In this document: one piece after another, positions 45,589 through 57,255 of the stretch
How the letters are laid out: each line of letters starts with the position of its first letter
Position numbering within the stretch: the first letter of the stretch is position 1
Assembly (NCBI GenBank): GCA_003988855.1
Contig: QYAI01000096.1
Span: forward strand, 45,934-109,933
Direction: 5' to 3'
DNA length: 64,000 bases
DNA from: Arachnopeziza araneosa
Lineage: Eukaryota; Ascomycota; Leotiomycetes; Helotiales; Arachnopezizaceae
Notes under the pieces: generated by a model
What the model saw: the letters and a program-made list of their open reading frames with translations, nothing else
What the model was told of the DNA's origin: nothing
Databases searched by the model: none
Translations under genes and position numbers: made by a program

Positions 45589-45791
45589 GCGCACTCTATT
45601 GCGGTCGTCGTCGTCGTCAGCACCCTCCGCGACCGATGCGCGATGGTGGCGTCTACGCTGCATAACAGCCTGCGCATCCTTGGCAGGGCTGCACAGCACC
45701 CCAGATCGCCCATGTCCTGCGCAGCAGAGTCCAGGCTCGTGGAATTTATTCACGTCGGTATTTGAAAGGTTCGCGGGGAGGGGATTACGCA

Positions 45792-45820
45792 TGCAGCAGT
45801 AGCAGCAGCAGCAGCAGCAG
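45792..45820. repeat. CAG trinucleotide repeat
   Basis: An interrupted run of CAG/AGC triplets (about nine units with one TAG interruption) upstream of the protease gene; a likely length-polymorphic microsatellite. Confidence 0.85.
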
Positions 45821-46374
45821 TCGTGGCAACTGGACTGGGTGTGTTGATGACACGAGACGGCTTTGTCATTTCGCAGCAGCTGAGGGGATTGGCTCTGGCT
45901 GCATGTTTTGGAGATGAGAGCGTGAGAGCGTGAGAGCGTGAGCAGCGCTTCCTGTAACAGGGGACTGGGTCTGTCTGGTCTTTTCTGGGTGAGCTTTGTT
46001 CCTAAATCTGTGACTCGCCCTGCGACTTCGCCACTTGGACCGACGTTGATTGACTTTCTGTTTCTTACCTTCAAAATCTGCCCGTCTCTCCTCTAAAGAA
46101 ACTCTTCAATCTCTTTGCTCGCTGTCATTGTTGATACCCGAATACTATTTCTTCGTATTCTGTTAAGGTTGCGGGAAGCACCGCCCGCAGACAGAAAGAG
46201 GCGTAGGACATTACAACGTACCTTAGCTTATTTCACAGCCTCACTCGCCGCCCACCATTGATTCAGTCGCCGAAAACAAACCTCAAAAGGGAATTTATTC
46301 CCCCCTTCTTTTCTCCTTCCATACATAATTAATACCGCTCCCTCCTTGCTTCCTCCACATTCCACATATACAAA

Positions 46375-48075
46375 ATGGCTCCTCTAATCAACACCCTCCT
46401 ATTAACGAGTAGTCTGCTCTCGCTTGCAGCAGCCAACACCATCAAGTTTGACATCCAGAGGAACGTCGCCGTACAGAGCCGCCAGCTGCGAGCTCGATCT
46501 GATTACAATATCCAACGTCGCAGCATCGGTCGTCGGGCAAGTTCTGTCACTGCTACGCTCAACAATTCTGAACAGCAGGGGCTGTATTCTGCCAATGTGA
46601 CAGTTGGCACGCCTCCTCAGAAATTCGCCCTCCAAATCGACACGGGCAGTTCAGATGTCTGGGTTCCAGCTAGTACGGCGACACTGTGCGGAGATGCGAA
46701 GGATGGCGGGTGTCCAGATGGGACTTGTACGTGCTGAGTTTTCTTTCAAAGTTGAATTCGAGAAGTCTAGTCTGCTAACGGGTCTTGAACAGTCGTCTCG
46801 TCGAAATCTTCCACCTTCCAAGTTAATGGTCAGGGCGAGTTCAACATCTCATACGTCGATGGCACTGGTTCTACCGGAGATTATTTCTTAGACACTTTCG
46901 GAATTGGTGGTGCTTCGTTGACAAACTTCCAAATGGGTCTTGCCACGGACACCAGTATTGGTACGGGTATCATGGGCATTGGATATGAGAGCTCCGAGGC
47001 CAGTCTGGAAACTACTGGCCAGGAGTATACGAACTTGCCAGTGGCCATGGTCAACCAGAGTTTAATCAATTCAGTTGCGTATAGTTTATGGTTGAATGAT
47101 CTTCGTAAGTGAAGCCCTTTACCTGCCGGTAATTCTAGCTAATGTCCCGCAGATTCAAACTCTGGATCTGTTCTGTTTGGTGGCATCGATACTGATAAAT
47201 ATACTGGCAATCTGATCTCGGTTGATGTCTACCCAACCAGTCGCTCAGAAGGTATCACCTCCTTCACAGTTGCATGGACTTCCCTCTCTGCAACCAGCTC
47301 TTCGGGAACCGATCAGCTTACCCCAAGTGATTTCGCCTCGCCTGCCATCCTCGATTCTGGAACTACCATCACCCTTCTCCCAGATGATATTGCAAAGGTC
47401 ATTTTCGAAGAACTTGGAGCCAGCGAAGAGCCCAGCATTGGTGCCGTGGTTGTGCCTTGTACGCTTGCGCAGAATCCTGGAACTATCAACTACAACTTTG
47501 GTGGTTCTGGTGGCCCTCTTATCAAGGTCGCTATGAGCGAACTCGTCCTTCCGCTTACTGACGCTAATGGCGACTCACCCCGTTATAGCAACGGTCAGAC
47601 TGCCTGCCAGCTTGGTATCCAAGCCGCTGGAAGTGATCCGGTCCTTTTCGGTGATACCTTCCTGCGATCAGCTTACGTTGCCTACGATCTGGTCAACAAC
47701 CGCATTGGTCTCGCTCAAACCAATTTCAACTCCACAAGCTCCAATGTTGTTCCATTTGCTAGCTCTGGAGCGCCAATTCCTAGTGCCACTTCCGCTCCAA
47801 ATGAGGCAGCTGTTACGCAAACAGCCACCGGTAACCCAAGAGCTGGTGGAGGAGCCACAGCCACTGGAAGTGCAACCTCAGTAACCTACAATCCCACCGC
47901 GACTGGTTTGAATGCAGCATCTGGCTTTGCTAGCACTTCCACCAGCACTAGCAGCAGTGGAAAGAAGAGCGCAGCTGGCCCAGGTCTAGAACCATTCAAG
48001 TGGTCACAAGTCTGGGTTGGCCTTGTTAGTGTTGCACTGATGGGTGCTGGAAGTGGCTTCTTTGTCCTGTTGTAA
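46375..48075 (+). CDS. Yapsin-like GPI-anchored aspartic protease
   Basis: Three exons (46375-46726, 46793-47104, 47153-48075; introns of 66 and 48 bp) encode 528 residues. Residues 1-20 are a signal peptide. The propeptide contains dibasic sites (IQRRS, GRRAS at about 47-55), suitable for Kex2 or self-cleavage. The pepsin fold shows both catalytic motifs: DTGSSDVW with Asp89 and AILDSGTT with Asp289. Additional pepsin features include YSANVTVGTPPQ and GIMGIGYE. After the catalytic domain comes a Ser/Thr/Ala-rich stretch (about 440-500) and a hydrophobic C-terminus (VWVGLVSVALMGAGSGFFVLL, described by its key residues) preceded by a suitable omega region. This is the yapsin/OpsB arrangement. 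Such proteases process wall and surface proteins at the plasma membrane or wall. All catalytic residues are intact. Confidence 0.94.
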
Positions 48076-48523
48076 ATAAAGGACGTGTAATTTGAATAAT
48101 AGCATCCTGGATATGGATTGGCGTTGTGTTGGATTGAAAAGGATAGCGACTATGAGTTTTTGCATCATGCCCACTGAGGCCGTCGTTTTTAGCGCAAGAA
48201 AATCGATAGAATGAAGATTTCAATTCTCAAATCCGTTGTTCCAGAATGTGAAAGCAGTGCTTAAAATCTGAGCCAGATCATTTCTTGTTCACGTGAAGAT
48301 AGGTGCTCCTTATCGCCGTGCAGCTTCCCTCCAGCCTTGTGTTCCTCTCAACAATCATCTGCCTGCAACTTCAGACTAGGTCCACAGTGACTATATACTT
48401 GTTATGGATTCATTACTGCCAGTCTTGTCATTACCATTTCCTATTCATTATCGGTGACCACCAATAATTCGCTCCCTCCATCTACCAACCATCGTCTCAT
48501 CCCACCACAACGCCCGAAACAAA
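48076..48523. other. Intergenic region
   Basis: 448 bp with the protease 3' end and a pyrimidine-rich leader immediately before the next ATG. Nothing else is supported. Confidence 0.45.
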
Positions 48524-49630
48524 ATGGCAGACCCAACAAGAAGACAGAAGACCCCTCCACCTCTGCCAGAGAGAAGGAGCGGAGAAATAGGACGCTCCAG
48601 TCCGAACCACGAAACTGATATTCAACCGGGCAGCATTGAGAAAGGCAAAGAGAAACAACCTGGCCCGTTGAAACCGACCATCATAACACAGGCAGCGAGC
48701 GCGACCAATATTCACAACATCTCCTCACACCCAGGGCTCTCGCGGACACAAACAGGAGTGGGAATAAATAGTACGAGCCGCCTTCAAATCCTACCAGTAC
48801 CAGAGGGCGAGGCTGGAGGAGAGGCAGAGGTTGAGCGCCCAGCCTCATTCGCACCATTCTTCACACTCGTCAACGATCAGGGAGATGGGAGCACTGGTGG
48901 AGGGACATATCACCCCAATAAGATCCACTACCTCTTCAGCGATGATGATGCGAGCGATTTACTTGTGGAAGCACTAATCCGCTCAGCCTCTCCTGACCGC
49001 ATTCGGCAATCCCAATCGATGAATGAGAATGAGAGTGGCACAAGTGGAAGCGGATTACATGTGGGAATGACGAGTAGCTCGAGTTCTTCCGCCACCTTTC
49101 GGAACGACGGGACTTTGAGGGAGAATTCTAAAAAAGGGAAGGAAAAGGAAAAGGGGACATCAAAGATACAGAGAGAGGAGAGGGTACTCATTGTTGATCT
49201 CCATCCCAACACGACAAATGACTCCTTCACAATCCAGAATATCTCTTCCCTCTCCCCATCCTGGCAGGTCCTGAGCGCCGACATAGCCAATGCACCGACA
49301 TGGGATGGTGCCGATCCGAGCGATTCGGTCGTACCCCCAGGCTTAATGCTCAGGATCGAGGGGATGAGTATCCCTGGCTCGAGTGAACAAGAGGCAGGCA
49401 TAGGCTTAGGGATTTCCCCCATAGGTGGCAGAGGGGATGCAAAAGATAGCGGGTTACGAGAACGAGAACGAGAACGAGAAAAGGACAAAGAGAGAGAATT
49501 AGGAGACGAGGAGATGCAAGCCTTGCTCGAGGGTTTCGATCATAAGATGCGCTTGCTTAGACGGGTGGTGGGTTCTAGATCCAGACTTAATTCTCGCGAG
49601 AGCGGGAGGAGTGAGGGAGAAGGAGGATGA
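48524..49630 (+). CDS. Conserved fungal protein of unknown function, largely disordered
   Basis: Single exon of 368 residues from the ATG at 48524 (context AACAAAATGG). The N-terminal 100 residues are Pro/Ser-rich and disordered. Two better-ordered blocks look conserved: FAPFFTLVND, followed by HPNKIHYLFSDDD and LLVEALIRS (about residues 108-151), and VLIVDLHPN..SFTIQNISSLSPSWQVLSADI (about 222-256). This pairing occurs in uncharacterised ascomycete proteins. The C-terminal part has a short Arg-Glu repeat (RERERERE, about 312-321) encoded by GAGAAC units, then an acidic/basic helix ending in Ser/Arg/Gly. No catalytic motif, membrane span or signal peptide is seen. The gene structure is simple and likely correct; no function is proposed. 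Confidence 0.75.
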   Translation: MADPTRRQKTPPPLPERRSGEIGRSSPNHETDIQPGSIEKGKEKQPGPLKPTIITQAASATNIHNISSHPGLSRTQTGVGINSTSRLQILPVPEGEAGGEAEVERPASFAPFFTLVNDQGDGSTGGGTYHPNKIHYLFSDDDASDLLVEALIRSASPDRIRQSQSMNENESGTSGSGLHVGMTSSSSSSATFRNDGTLRENSKKGKEKEKGTSKIQREERVLIVDLHPNTTNDSFTIQNISSLSPSWQVLSADIANAPTWDGADPSDSVVPPGLMLRIEGMSIPGSSEQEAGIGLGISPIGGRGDAKDSGLREREREREKDKERELGDEEMQALLEGFDHKMRLLRRVVGSRSRLNSRESGRSEGEGG

Positions 49631-50425
49631 GGGTTGTCATGCCATTGACCTTTTATATCTCCTTGTGACGAATTGGGCTTGCATGTAGTATTATCGTCTT
49701 CTAGCCTTAATAATTGGTGTGGCGAGGTCTATCTCCCTTACTTGTTGGGCATCATCATATCGGAGCGTGGCACGCTTATTACGAGATATGGTATTGGGAG
49801 AGTGTACCGATATAGCATAGGAAGAGGGGCAGGATGGAAAGGCGAGGAGTTTGGCACGTCAGACATCTCAATCGGCGTTTTGGGGACAGCTCTGTCTGTC
49901 ATATATATATCGTAGATTATGTTGCATCGCATTATCAAATCATATCAAATCACTCGAGGCACGTTGTACTGATCAGAACCCTTCAAGGAGAGATTTCAAA
50001 AGAACAAAAGTTTCATTAAAGGCATCTATCAATAAATTTGCCTCTCCTCTCCTCCTCTCCTTCCCCTACAACTCCTCACTCCCCGCACCCTCACCAGAAG
50101 AGAAGATCCTCTCGGATAGTAAAGTACACAAAACGAAGAGACGACGAGCGAGCGATGGTATGGGCAGTAGTAGACAAATGAGATGCGCACACGGAAAGGG
50201 AGTTAAAGAAGAACGCCTGTGAAATGCAATGAGCTGTACAACAACCCCCGCCAAATTTCTGGTGCTGCCTTTCTTGTCCTTCGCTTCGCTTCGCTTCCTT
50301 TTAATAAAGAAAGGAGGAAACGAATCCACAGATTCGACTCGGACAAGATGTGCCAGCACTGTTTTCTCCACGTGCTCTCTTTCTCGTCGTTTTTCTCCTC
50401 GTCATGCCGGACATGAAGATGCTTT
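49631..50425. other. Intergenic region between convergent genes
   Basis: About 800 bp with only short frames. A CTTCG repeat occurs at about 50280-50298. It likely holds both 3' untranslated regions. Confidence 0.45.
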
Positions 50426-51769
50426 CTAGGCTTTGAATACCACGCCTCTTTTCTCGGGGATCCATGCTTTGCCTGGGACGACCGCACGTTCGCCTTTCCA
50501 GTCTACGCCTGGGAGAACCAACTTCTCAGATATGGAGGAAGGGAGAACCCAACGCTTGGAGCCGGTTTTGTTGACGACGGTGGTGGAACCGCCTTGGATG
50601 ACGAATTTGTAGATGAGGATTACAATAACAATGATGACAATGATGAGTACTAGAGAGAAAATATGTTAGCAACTCATTATCGAAGTTGAGATTTGGTCTG
50701 GTAATTGGAGAGACTGAATTGAACATACCAGCAATACCCAAGCACCACCACTTCCACTTCCTCGCGTTTTTAGCACTCTTGATTGCCGTACCAATCTGCT
50801 TGTTTCCTTCGTCCATATGGTCAACAGTCTCCTCAGCCTTCGCTTCGATGTTAGTGACGGCTACTTCTTGCTGAACTACCATCTCTTCCATTTGTGAGAA
50901 AAGATTTGCAAGCTCCGCAAACTGATTCTCGATCTTTTGGATCTCAGCGTGTCGAGATCTAACATTGTCTAGTGCTGTTCTTGCGGCACCCTGACGGTTG
51001 GAATTCATGAGGGCCTGGGAAAAGATTGGCTGGTCGGCATTTTCGACCGCTTCCTTGACCTCAGCCTCGGAGGCATCTGGACGAACCACTCGATATTGAC
51101 GGGCAGCTTGCATCTGCAATTTTTGTACGAAGTTGCTGTCGATTGTCTGGTACTCTTGCATGACATTCTTCACATCAGACTCGATCTTCTTAAGCTGCCG
51201 AGGATATGTCCGCGATTCTGGTTTTTGTTTGAAAGTCTTGACAGTATCTATCAAGTTACGGTAGTGCTGCATGACTACTGCCGACTTATTGTCTACATCA
51301 GGGAACGCTCTGTCATTTGTACTTTGGAGGGCATTATCTTGAGCAAACTTTAGGTCCGTTACTTCTGCTGTCAAGGCAGAAATTTGGTTATTGATACGGT
51401 CAATTTCTTTCAAAACCGAAGAACCAGAAGCTGGCTGTCCGTCATATTGGGCATTGTATGATGTCAAGGGTATGGATTCTGCGTTTTGCCCTGAGGATAT
51501 ATCAGCAACTGTCTCCATAATCTCGTATCTGGCAACACACCTCCATAGTAGTCATCACGTCCCATTGTCGGTGCGTTGCTGTACTGGTTTCGGTTATACT
51601 GTGATGCAGCTGGTGCGTAACTTTGCGTAGCTGGGGCATCTCTCTGATCGTAAGGGTTTGCCCCATATCTGATTGCGCCCGTAAATTAGTACACCTCGCT
51701 CGTATTTATAAGGGCTGCAGAGCTTGCTGCCGAGATTCGTGAAGATAGAACTAACCCGTACTGTGCCAT
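50426..51769 (-). CDS. SSO1: Plasma-membrane t-SNARE, syntaxin Sso1/Sso2 type
   Basis: Four exons on the minus strand (51769-51756, 51668-51541, 51490-50729, 50649-50426) give 375 residues. Exon 1 encodes only MAQYG, the start typical of filamentous-fungal Sso1 homologues, followed by an Asn/Tyr/Gln-rich segment. The Habc bundle runs from about residue 80, and the SNARE motif (about 235-290) has the central Q-layer region around QIENQFAELANLFSQMEEMV. The membrane helix (about 295-318; WWCLGIAVLIIVIIVIVILIY in short) follows. Sso1 pairs with Sec9 and Snc to fuse secretory vesicles with the plasma membrane and supports hyphal tip growth. Unlike the yeast proteins, which end just after the membrane helix, this one continues for about 57 residues (KFVIQGGSTTVV to VVFKA) that would be extracellular. 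The last exon joins cleanly in frame. Confidence 0.93.
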
Positions 51770-53240
51770 GATTGATTAGTTAAGTTTCTACCAGAGAGCA
51801 TTTGTGTATGGTTGATAATTAAAGGCTAGGTTCGCTCCAGCGCGAGGAGGTTCGAAAGGCATGAAAGAAGTGAAGACTCAGATCATACAAAGCGACTTGA
51901 AGAATTGAAACAATGGACTTACACTCATCTTGAACAAGGCTGACCCCTAAAGGTTCGTTTGGGATTGTCTCGCGCGAATGCAATCTTAGGAGCGATCCCA
52001 GCCTTTCGCTTTGTTCGAATCGCGGACAGCCGATTTGTGGTAGAGTGGCGATACTTCCGGTCCTTTGTCGAAGATGATCTCGAAGATCGAAGAATGGTTG
52101 GAAATTGGTCGTCGACGGAGGAGAAAGGCTATTGTTGCAGAATGGTCTTGGGGGAGTTTTGACTTGCGGATTGATTGATCAACAGGGCACCAGACGCTAT
52201 TTGTCCCAGACGAGCAGGCTAGACGAACCCGCTCCAGGAACCACAACCAACGAAGCTTCAGCCTTCAGGGATGCACCAACCTTCGTGCTGAGCCACCCTG
52301 GAGCCTCCTTCGCTCCTTGTGAGTGGCCCTCTTTTCTAAGCACACCTCGATTTGATGTCTGCTGTGGTGGCCAGGCTGATTATTTTTAGACCTTACAACA
52401 TCTTGGGCGAGAGAGCCGCAGTCAACTGTGGTGCACTTCTAAGCCTGATTCAAGTCGAGTGAGCCTCGCAAGAGCAATAGCCCACTTGATCAAGTCAAGA
52501 TCTGCTTCAGAAGTCTTGAACAGACGTCGGCTGTGCCATTACACCGTCTGCGACTCTTCGGCCTTCAAGCCCTTCTTCCAATGAGTTCTTGGAATCGGCG
52601 CCACTCCTTCGACCGCACATGTAATTGCCTTTACTACCGTTTTGTTCTTCGCGATAGTTGCATCTCAATTGGGGACAAGTGCCATCTTTGCTAAGCAGGC
52701 AACGATTTGTCTCCATCGCTATTCGCGATAAGAGTCCTCAGAGGCGCAGCACATGACAACTGCGGCAGCACTTCTTGCCGATAAACTATTGATTTGAAGG
52801 TGGAGAAGTTGGTGTCTAGGAATATTCGGAATATGGGCTGTTTTTCTTGTTTCGCATCATGTTTAAGGTCACTTGTCTTGAAGAAGTGTGATTCTACCTA
52901 CGATGATCTCAAGTACTGATCACGTGTACACGCATAGCCAATACAGGTTGATGGTGCCTAGCAGCGTAGAGCTATAAGTCAAGAAGCTTATACCAAAAGT
53001 CTCATGGCATATTAAAGGATTCGGCCGTTATTTGGTTTCATGTTGACTTGACGAGATCATGATCAGACTTGTAGTCGTGGATCACGTGACTACCGTTCTA
53101 TGTAGGTTTAGTAGCCTGTTTCTGTACCATTACCGTAGATGAATTCAGTGAGTGTTCATATACCAAAACCCAGAGCTTCTTTTGATTGCAAGTGTTCCCA
53201 CCTCGTCGTTGCACAGTCGTAACTCCTTGAAATTTATAAA
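51770..53240. other. Intergenic region
   Basis: Promoter side of the SSO1 gene followed by about 1.2 kb with no supported gene. Frames at 51959-52389 (plus) and 52507-52716 (minus) lack motifs. Confidence 0.45.
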
Positions 53241-54430
53241 TCAATTGAACTCTACCCAGCTATAGTTATGACGTCCTTTAATAAGCTCTCTATCTTCCCG
53301 TAGTTTTAGAACGCCGTTGTAGCCGTTCCGTTTCGCCACTTTCCAAGCATCTTCAAACCAATTCCCATGAATGTCAGCGCCTCCTTTCTCGATCAGGAGT
53401 TTCAAAATTTCTGTCATTCTTGAGAGGCTGCATATTTCGCGGTACTGAAAGAGCCAATATTGCTGCTTCCAAGACAGTACCATATTCTCGTCCTCTTTCG
53501 TTGATATCAAATTCTTTCTCAAGGAATAATTCAACTAGACCCCCATCACCTATATATCCGGCTGCTTGAAGGACGTTTCCATACCTTCCTCCAGGAACAA
53601 TAGACGCTCCGCTGTCCAGAAGAAGTTGAACTGCATCTGGCCTTAAGCTGTATACGGCTGCCTGTAGCACATTGCCGTAGTAACCCCCTGGAAGATTTAT
53701 ATCTGCGCCTGAATCCATTCACAGCATCAAATTTATTATGACTAGCAGCCGCTTGGATCGCCGTTTCCATATTCGCCACCTTGCGCGTTCACATCCGCAC
53801 AGAGCTTCAGAAGCAATATAATCAGTTCTTCGTTGTCAGGATAATAACATGCTGCCTGTAGCGGGTATCCATATTGGCCTCCTCCCACATTTACGTCAAC
53901 TCCTTAGTTCAAGACCAACATTATCATTTCATTGTGTCTGCTTGTAATTGCTGCCTGAAGTGCACTGCCATGACCAAAACTTTTAGTATGGATGTCCGCT
54001 CCAGCGTCCAACAGCAGCTGCACAAAATCTAATCTTTCTTGGAAAGGTGTTGTTCCTGCAAGTATAGCTGCCTGGAGTGGGCATCCAAAAAAACCCCCCA
54101 GACTCAGACTTTGGATCTGCGCCACTGTCCAGCAGATATCTGGTCACATCCATGTGACCGGCAGATAGAACTTCCTAGAGTGCAGTCCCATATCGTCCAC
54201 CAGTAATATCAATCTCCCCACCGTTCTTGACAAGGAATTTGACCGTTCTGAGATGCCGTCCTCTTGTCCCTGCATGCAATCCGGTTCAACAGCTTTCAAT
54301 CTTGCCGTTAACATCAGAGCCACTTTCAAGTAGAAGCTTCACAATAGCTTCTCGTTCATGACTTGCTGCTAAAATAAGTGCAGTCACACGGCAATTATCC
54401 CAATGTCAGCCCCGTTCCAATGCACCTGTC
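53241..54430 (-). pseudogene. Degenerate ankyrin-repeat gene
   Basis: The minus strand encodes ankyrin repeats in several broken frames. The repeat unit (LLLDAGADIHTK..GHGSALQAAI; GYYGNVLQAAVY; GRYGNVLQAAGY; GREYGTVLEAAI) shows the G..YG..LQAA pattern of fungal ankyrin arrays. Between about 54430 and 53241 I follow at least six repeats. They are interrupted by in-frame stops (for example after MLVLN near 53904) and frame changes, one at a GGGGGG/TTTTTTT junction (plus strand 54087-54099). Neither a start with an effector or NACHT domain nor a clean end is present. No splice scheme that I tried removes all lesions. It is most likely the remnant of a larger ankyrin protein, possibly the C-terminal part of a STAND protein. 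Confidence 0.85.
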
Positions 54431-54918
54431 AAGCACGGTGGTATGTATCTACGTCTCACCAACTAAATCAGCCTCATAATATTTTTCGTAAATTTAAGCC
54501 CATTTCCCTTTTCCGGTATTGAGAATGGAAAATTATTGTGATTTTTGCTATAAAATTTCCACAAATCTCTCTATGCTCTTCTGAATTACAAGTACAATAC
54601 TCTGTCTCCTCGGGGGGGGGAAACATCGAAATCCCACCATCTCATACAAATGCGGCGCTAGCTCTAATCTTGTTTGTATTCTCCCCCCCCAAAAATTTCA
54701 AGAAAATCCGAGAATTAAAGGTACTTCTTGCTTTCATCAAATTTCAAATTAATATCCTGTCACAACTCTCCATCTCTGACTCATTTATACACTCCTTTTC
54801 AAGTATGAATCTTCTTTAGAGAGATACCTTAGACCTCTTCCCTTTCGCTCGAAGTCTCTTGCCGAAGAGGTAGAACCTTAAGATCAATTAGTCTGGTAAA
54901 TTTCCATGTATTTTTGAC
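54431..54918. other. AT-rich intergenic stretch
   Basis: Contains a 9-G run at 54612-54620 and an 8-C run near 54685-54692; no gene. Confidence 0.5.
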
Positions 54919-56805
54919 CTACAAGTAGGGAATTGGAATCATAATGGCCGCGATGCAACCAATAAGAGTAAGACTCCAATTGATACCTAGGTTTGTATAC
55001 ACTATAATGAAGTCAGAATCTTCGTGTATTGAAGTATGAACAATCTTGAAACAAATACTTACTAGCGTTAGCAAACAGCGGGAACGCCCCAGCAAGTACA
55101 CTTCGCATAAACATATTCACAGCAAGCGCGCTTGCGGCTAGCATTAGATATGTATCTACAAGATATCCAAAGGCGCTTTGGAAGATGGTGAAGAAGCCGA
55201 GTCCGACACAAACGGCGCCGATGCAGAATCTACTCAGCGATGGTTAAAAGTATTTCAAGATCATTGAAGAAGGCTACACACCCAATCCAATGGATCTTAG
55301 GATCTGAGGTCCAGGCCATGATGAAGAGACCACCCGCAAAAAAGATGGATCCGATCATCATGGGCGGTAAACGTGCTTCTGGGACAGGCTTCCCTTTGTT
55401 GGCGATGAGGCGTTTGATGTAGAACTTTTGGTTTCCGGCGAGGATGAATGCACCAAGGAAGGCGCCGACGATGAGAGCGAGGAAGGGGAGAGAGCCAATG
55501 ACGGCGTTCCACCCACGTTTCTTTTCCAAATGATCAGCGTATCATTTTCACATAGTTGCATACAACTTACTGTTTCAAACTCAAAAGGAAAGGCGGATAT
55601 GGTTCTACTGTATTGTTAATTTTCTTGGAAGAATTTGATATGAAAGAATGAACGACGTACAGGTAGATGATTGCGTAACAAAACGCCGCGTAAAGATTGA
55701 TGACAAAACAGATCGGATCCATTACCATCTGAAACGGGACGATGAGATATTTTGCGGCCAGGGCTTTGAGGCTGTAATTTATCTCTTGGGATTTCGAATG
55801 GAGGGTCCAGTTCTTCGTCTCATGGCGGATTTTATTCGCCTTGTGAGAAAGCAGGACTGGTGGGGAACTCTCATTGATGAAAAATATGTCGAGGACCAGG
55901 AAGACAGCAGTCAAAATCCCAGTGAGCTTTGGTAAACACCTTAGCACAATCAGGATGCAAGGAAGAAAAACTTACATATTCAGTCCAACGCCATCCAGTA
56001 GCGGGGAGATTGGTCACCAATACTCCTCCCACGATAGGCGCAATCAGAGGGCCAGTGATAATAGCAGCACCATATCCAAGCAGTGCAACACCGCGATGTT
56101 CCGGCTTCCAGAGATCTGCCAACACTCCTCCCACATTGCTAAGTGGCGCGCTTCCAAACACGGCTGCAAAAAACCTTGTGATGAGTATCGTTTGTATGTC
56201 TTTGGATGTTGCCGTTGCAAATGAGAAAACCATCAAGAAGAAGACAGGTACGACGACAGATATCTTTCGACCGTAGAGCTCGGAGATTGGTGCCCAAAAA
56301 ATAGGACCGAAAGCGTTTCTAGGCTGTTAGTTTGCTTTCATAGATGAAAGTTGGAGGTGGCTTACCCAAATAGATATAGACTTGTACCCGAAACTGCTAC
56401 TGTCTGAGTGACATGGAATTCCTTCTCGACTTGATCGAGTCCAGAGTTGTAGCTACGAGTGCAAATTATTTCAGCCATGCTTCTAAATGCTAAATGAACA
56501 TTGGCTTACATTGTGCTCGCCCACGTAGCTGTCATTGTAGTAAAGCTATAGAGCAGAGTAGTGTACATCTTTTTTCGTATCGGCCAGTTTATTGCGTTGT
56601 ATGGGTCATCAGGACCATCGAAATCGATGATATTGTTCACATAACCGGCATCAATTTTTCCCAGAGGTGGCAATGCTGTTGGCTGCTCGCCATTTTCGAC
56701 GTCTTTCACTATTTCATCTTCTAAATTTCCAGAACTGCGTGGGTTTTTCTCGTTTTGAGGTGTTGAACTCATGCTGGAGGAAGATGGCGCTGAGATGGCG
56801 GACAT
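54919..56805 (-). CDS. MFS transporter, DHA1 (drug:H+ antiporter) type
   Basis: Eight exons on the minus strand (56805-56510, 56452-56366, 56318-55976, 55926-55661, 55607-55571, 55520-55282, 55229-55063, 55001-54919) join in frame to 505 residues. After an acidic cytosolic N-terminus comes DPYNAINWPIRKK. The DHA1 landmarks follow: APISELYGRK (motif A, loop 2-3), RFFAAVFGSAPLSNVGGVLADLW (motif B/C region, shortened here), GAAIITGPLIAPIVGG and GWRWTEY. The central loop has the NESSPPVLLSHKANKIRHET segment. Exon 5 is only 37 bp (RTISAFPFEFET). About twelve hydrophobic segments are present. The C-terminus stops at IPIPYL, somewhat shorter than relatives, which continue with a YG..IR segment. Such carriers export toxicants, polyamines or metabolites. 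The divergent neighbour is a Zn2Cys6 regulator, the classic transporter/regulator arrangement. Confidence 0.9.
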
Positions 56806-57255
56806 GAGGATAAAGTGTGAAGGGTACAGTACCTCTCTTTTTTAAAGAAAAAATCACTCAGGCAATGAAATGTGCTTCCAAAGATACATAGAAGAGATAG
56901 AATATTATACTGTTGTACCGTGAACCTTTATATAAACATGACTCCCAGCCTGTTACCCAAGTCTCATTGGCTGAAATGTGCGATAACAATGCTTCTCATT
57001 GGTTGAAATTGCCGAGAAGATGAGAGTAAGGGATGAATTGTCCGTGCTCCACGGTCACTCCACGGTCAATATCGAGCTTTTTGTCAGCAATAACTGCACA
57101 GAGCGGCAACATAACCGACAAGGGGTTACACCTCCGTTCTTAAGTTCTTGTAGCTAGTTAAGCCCTGCGAATCTCAGCTGCATTATACTCAATTGTGCCT
57201 TTGGGACGAGAAACAGCGTACTCCAACCCGCAGAGAAAATCCCCAGTCGAGAATC
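56806..57255. promoter_or_regulatory. Shared promoter of transporter and regulator
   Basis: The 450-bp gap separates the start codons of the MFS transporter (minus) and the Zn2Cys6 regulator (plus). TCCACGGTCA occurs twice in near-tandem at about 57047-57066 (two GTGCTCCACGGTCA/CTCCACGGTCA copies). CGG-containing direct repeats are plausible binding sites for a zinc-cluster protein, but this is inference. Confidence 0.5.

Larger units (their letters stand above)
45078..46374. other. Repeat-rich 5' region of the aspartic protease gene
   Basis: The 1.3-kb gap holds several simple repeats: a CCCAGA hexamer run at about 45567-45588, GTC triplets at about 45604-45618, a CAG run at about 45792-45820 and GTGAGAGC units at about 45916-45942. 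Both strands have long frames over these repeats (plus 45326-45802, minus 45439-46074), but their translations are repeat products (Cys runs, VWVWVW) and I reject them as genes. A long leader or promoter for the protease is likely. Confidence 0.55.

Noticed and set aside
45326..45802. 158-codon plus-strand frame upstream of the protease
   Set aside because: Same repeat-driven openness; no true start context and no homology that I recognise.
45439..46074. 211-codon minus-strand frame with a Cys run and a VWVWVW stretch
   Set aside because: The open frame is produced by CAG, GTC and CCCAGA simple repeats; composition is not protein-like.
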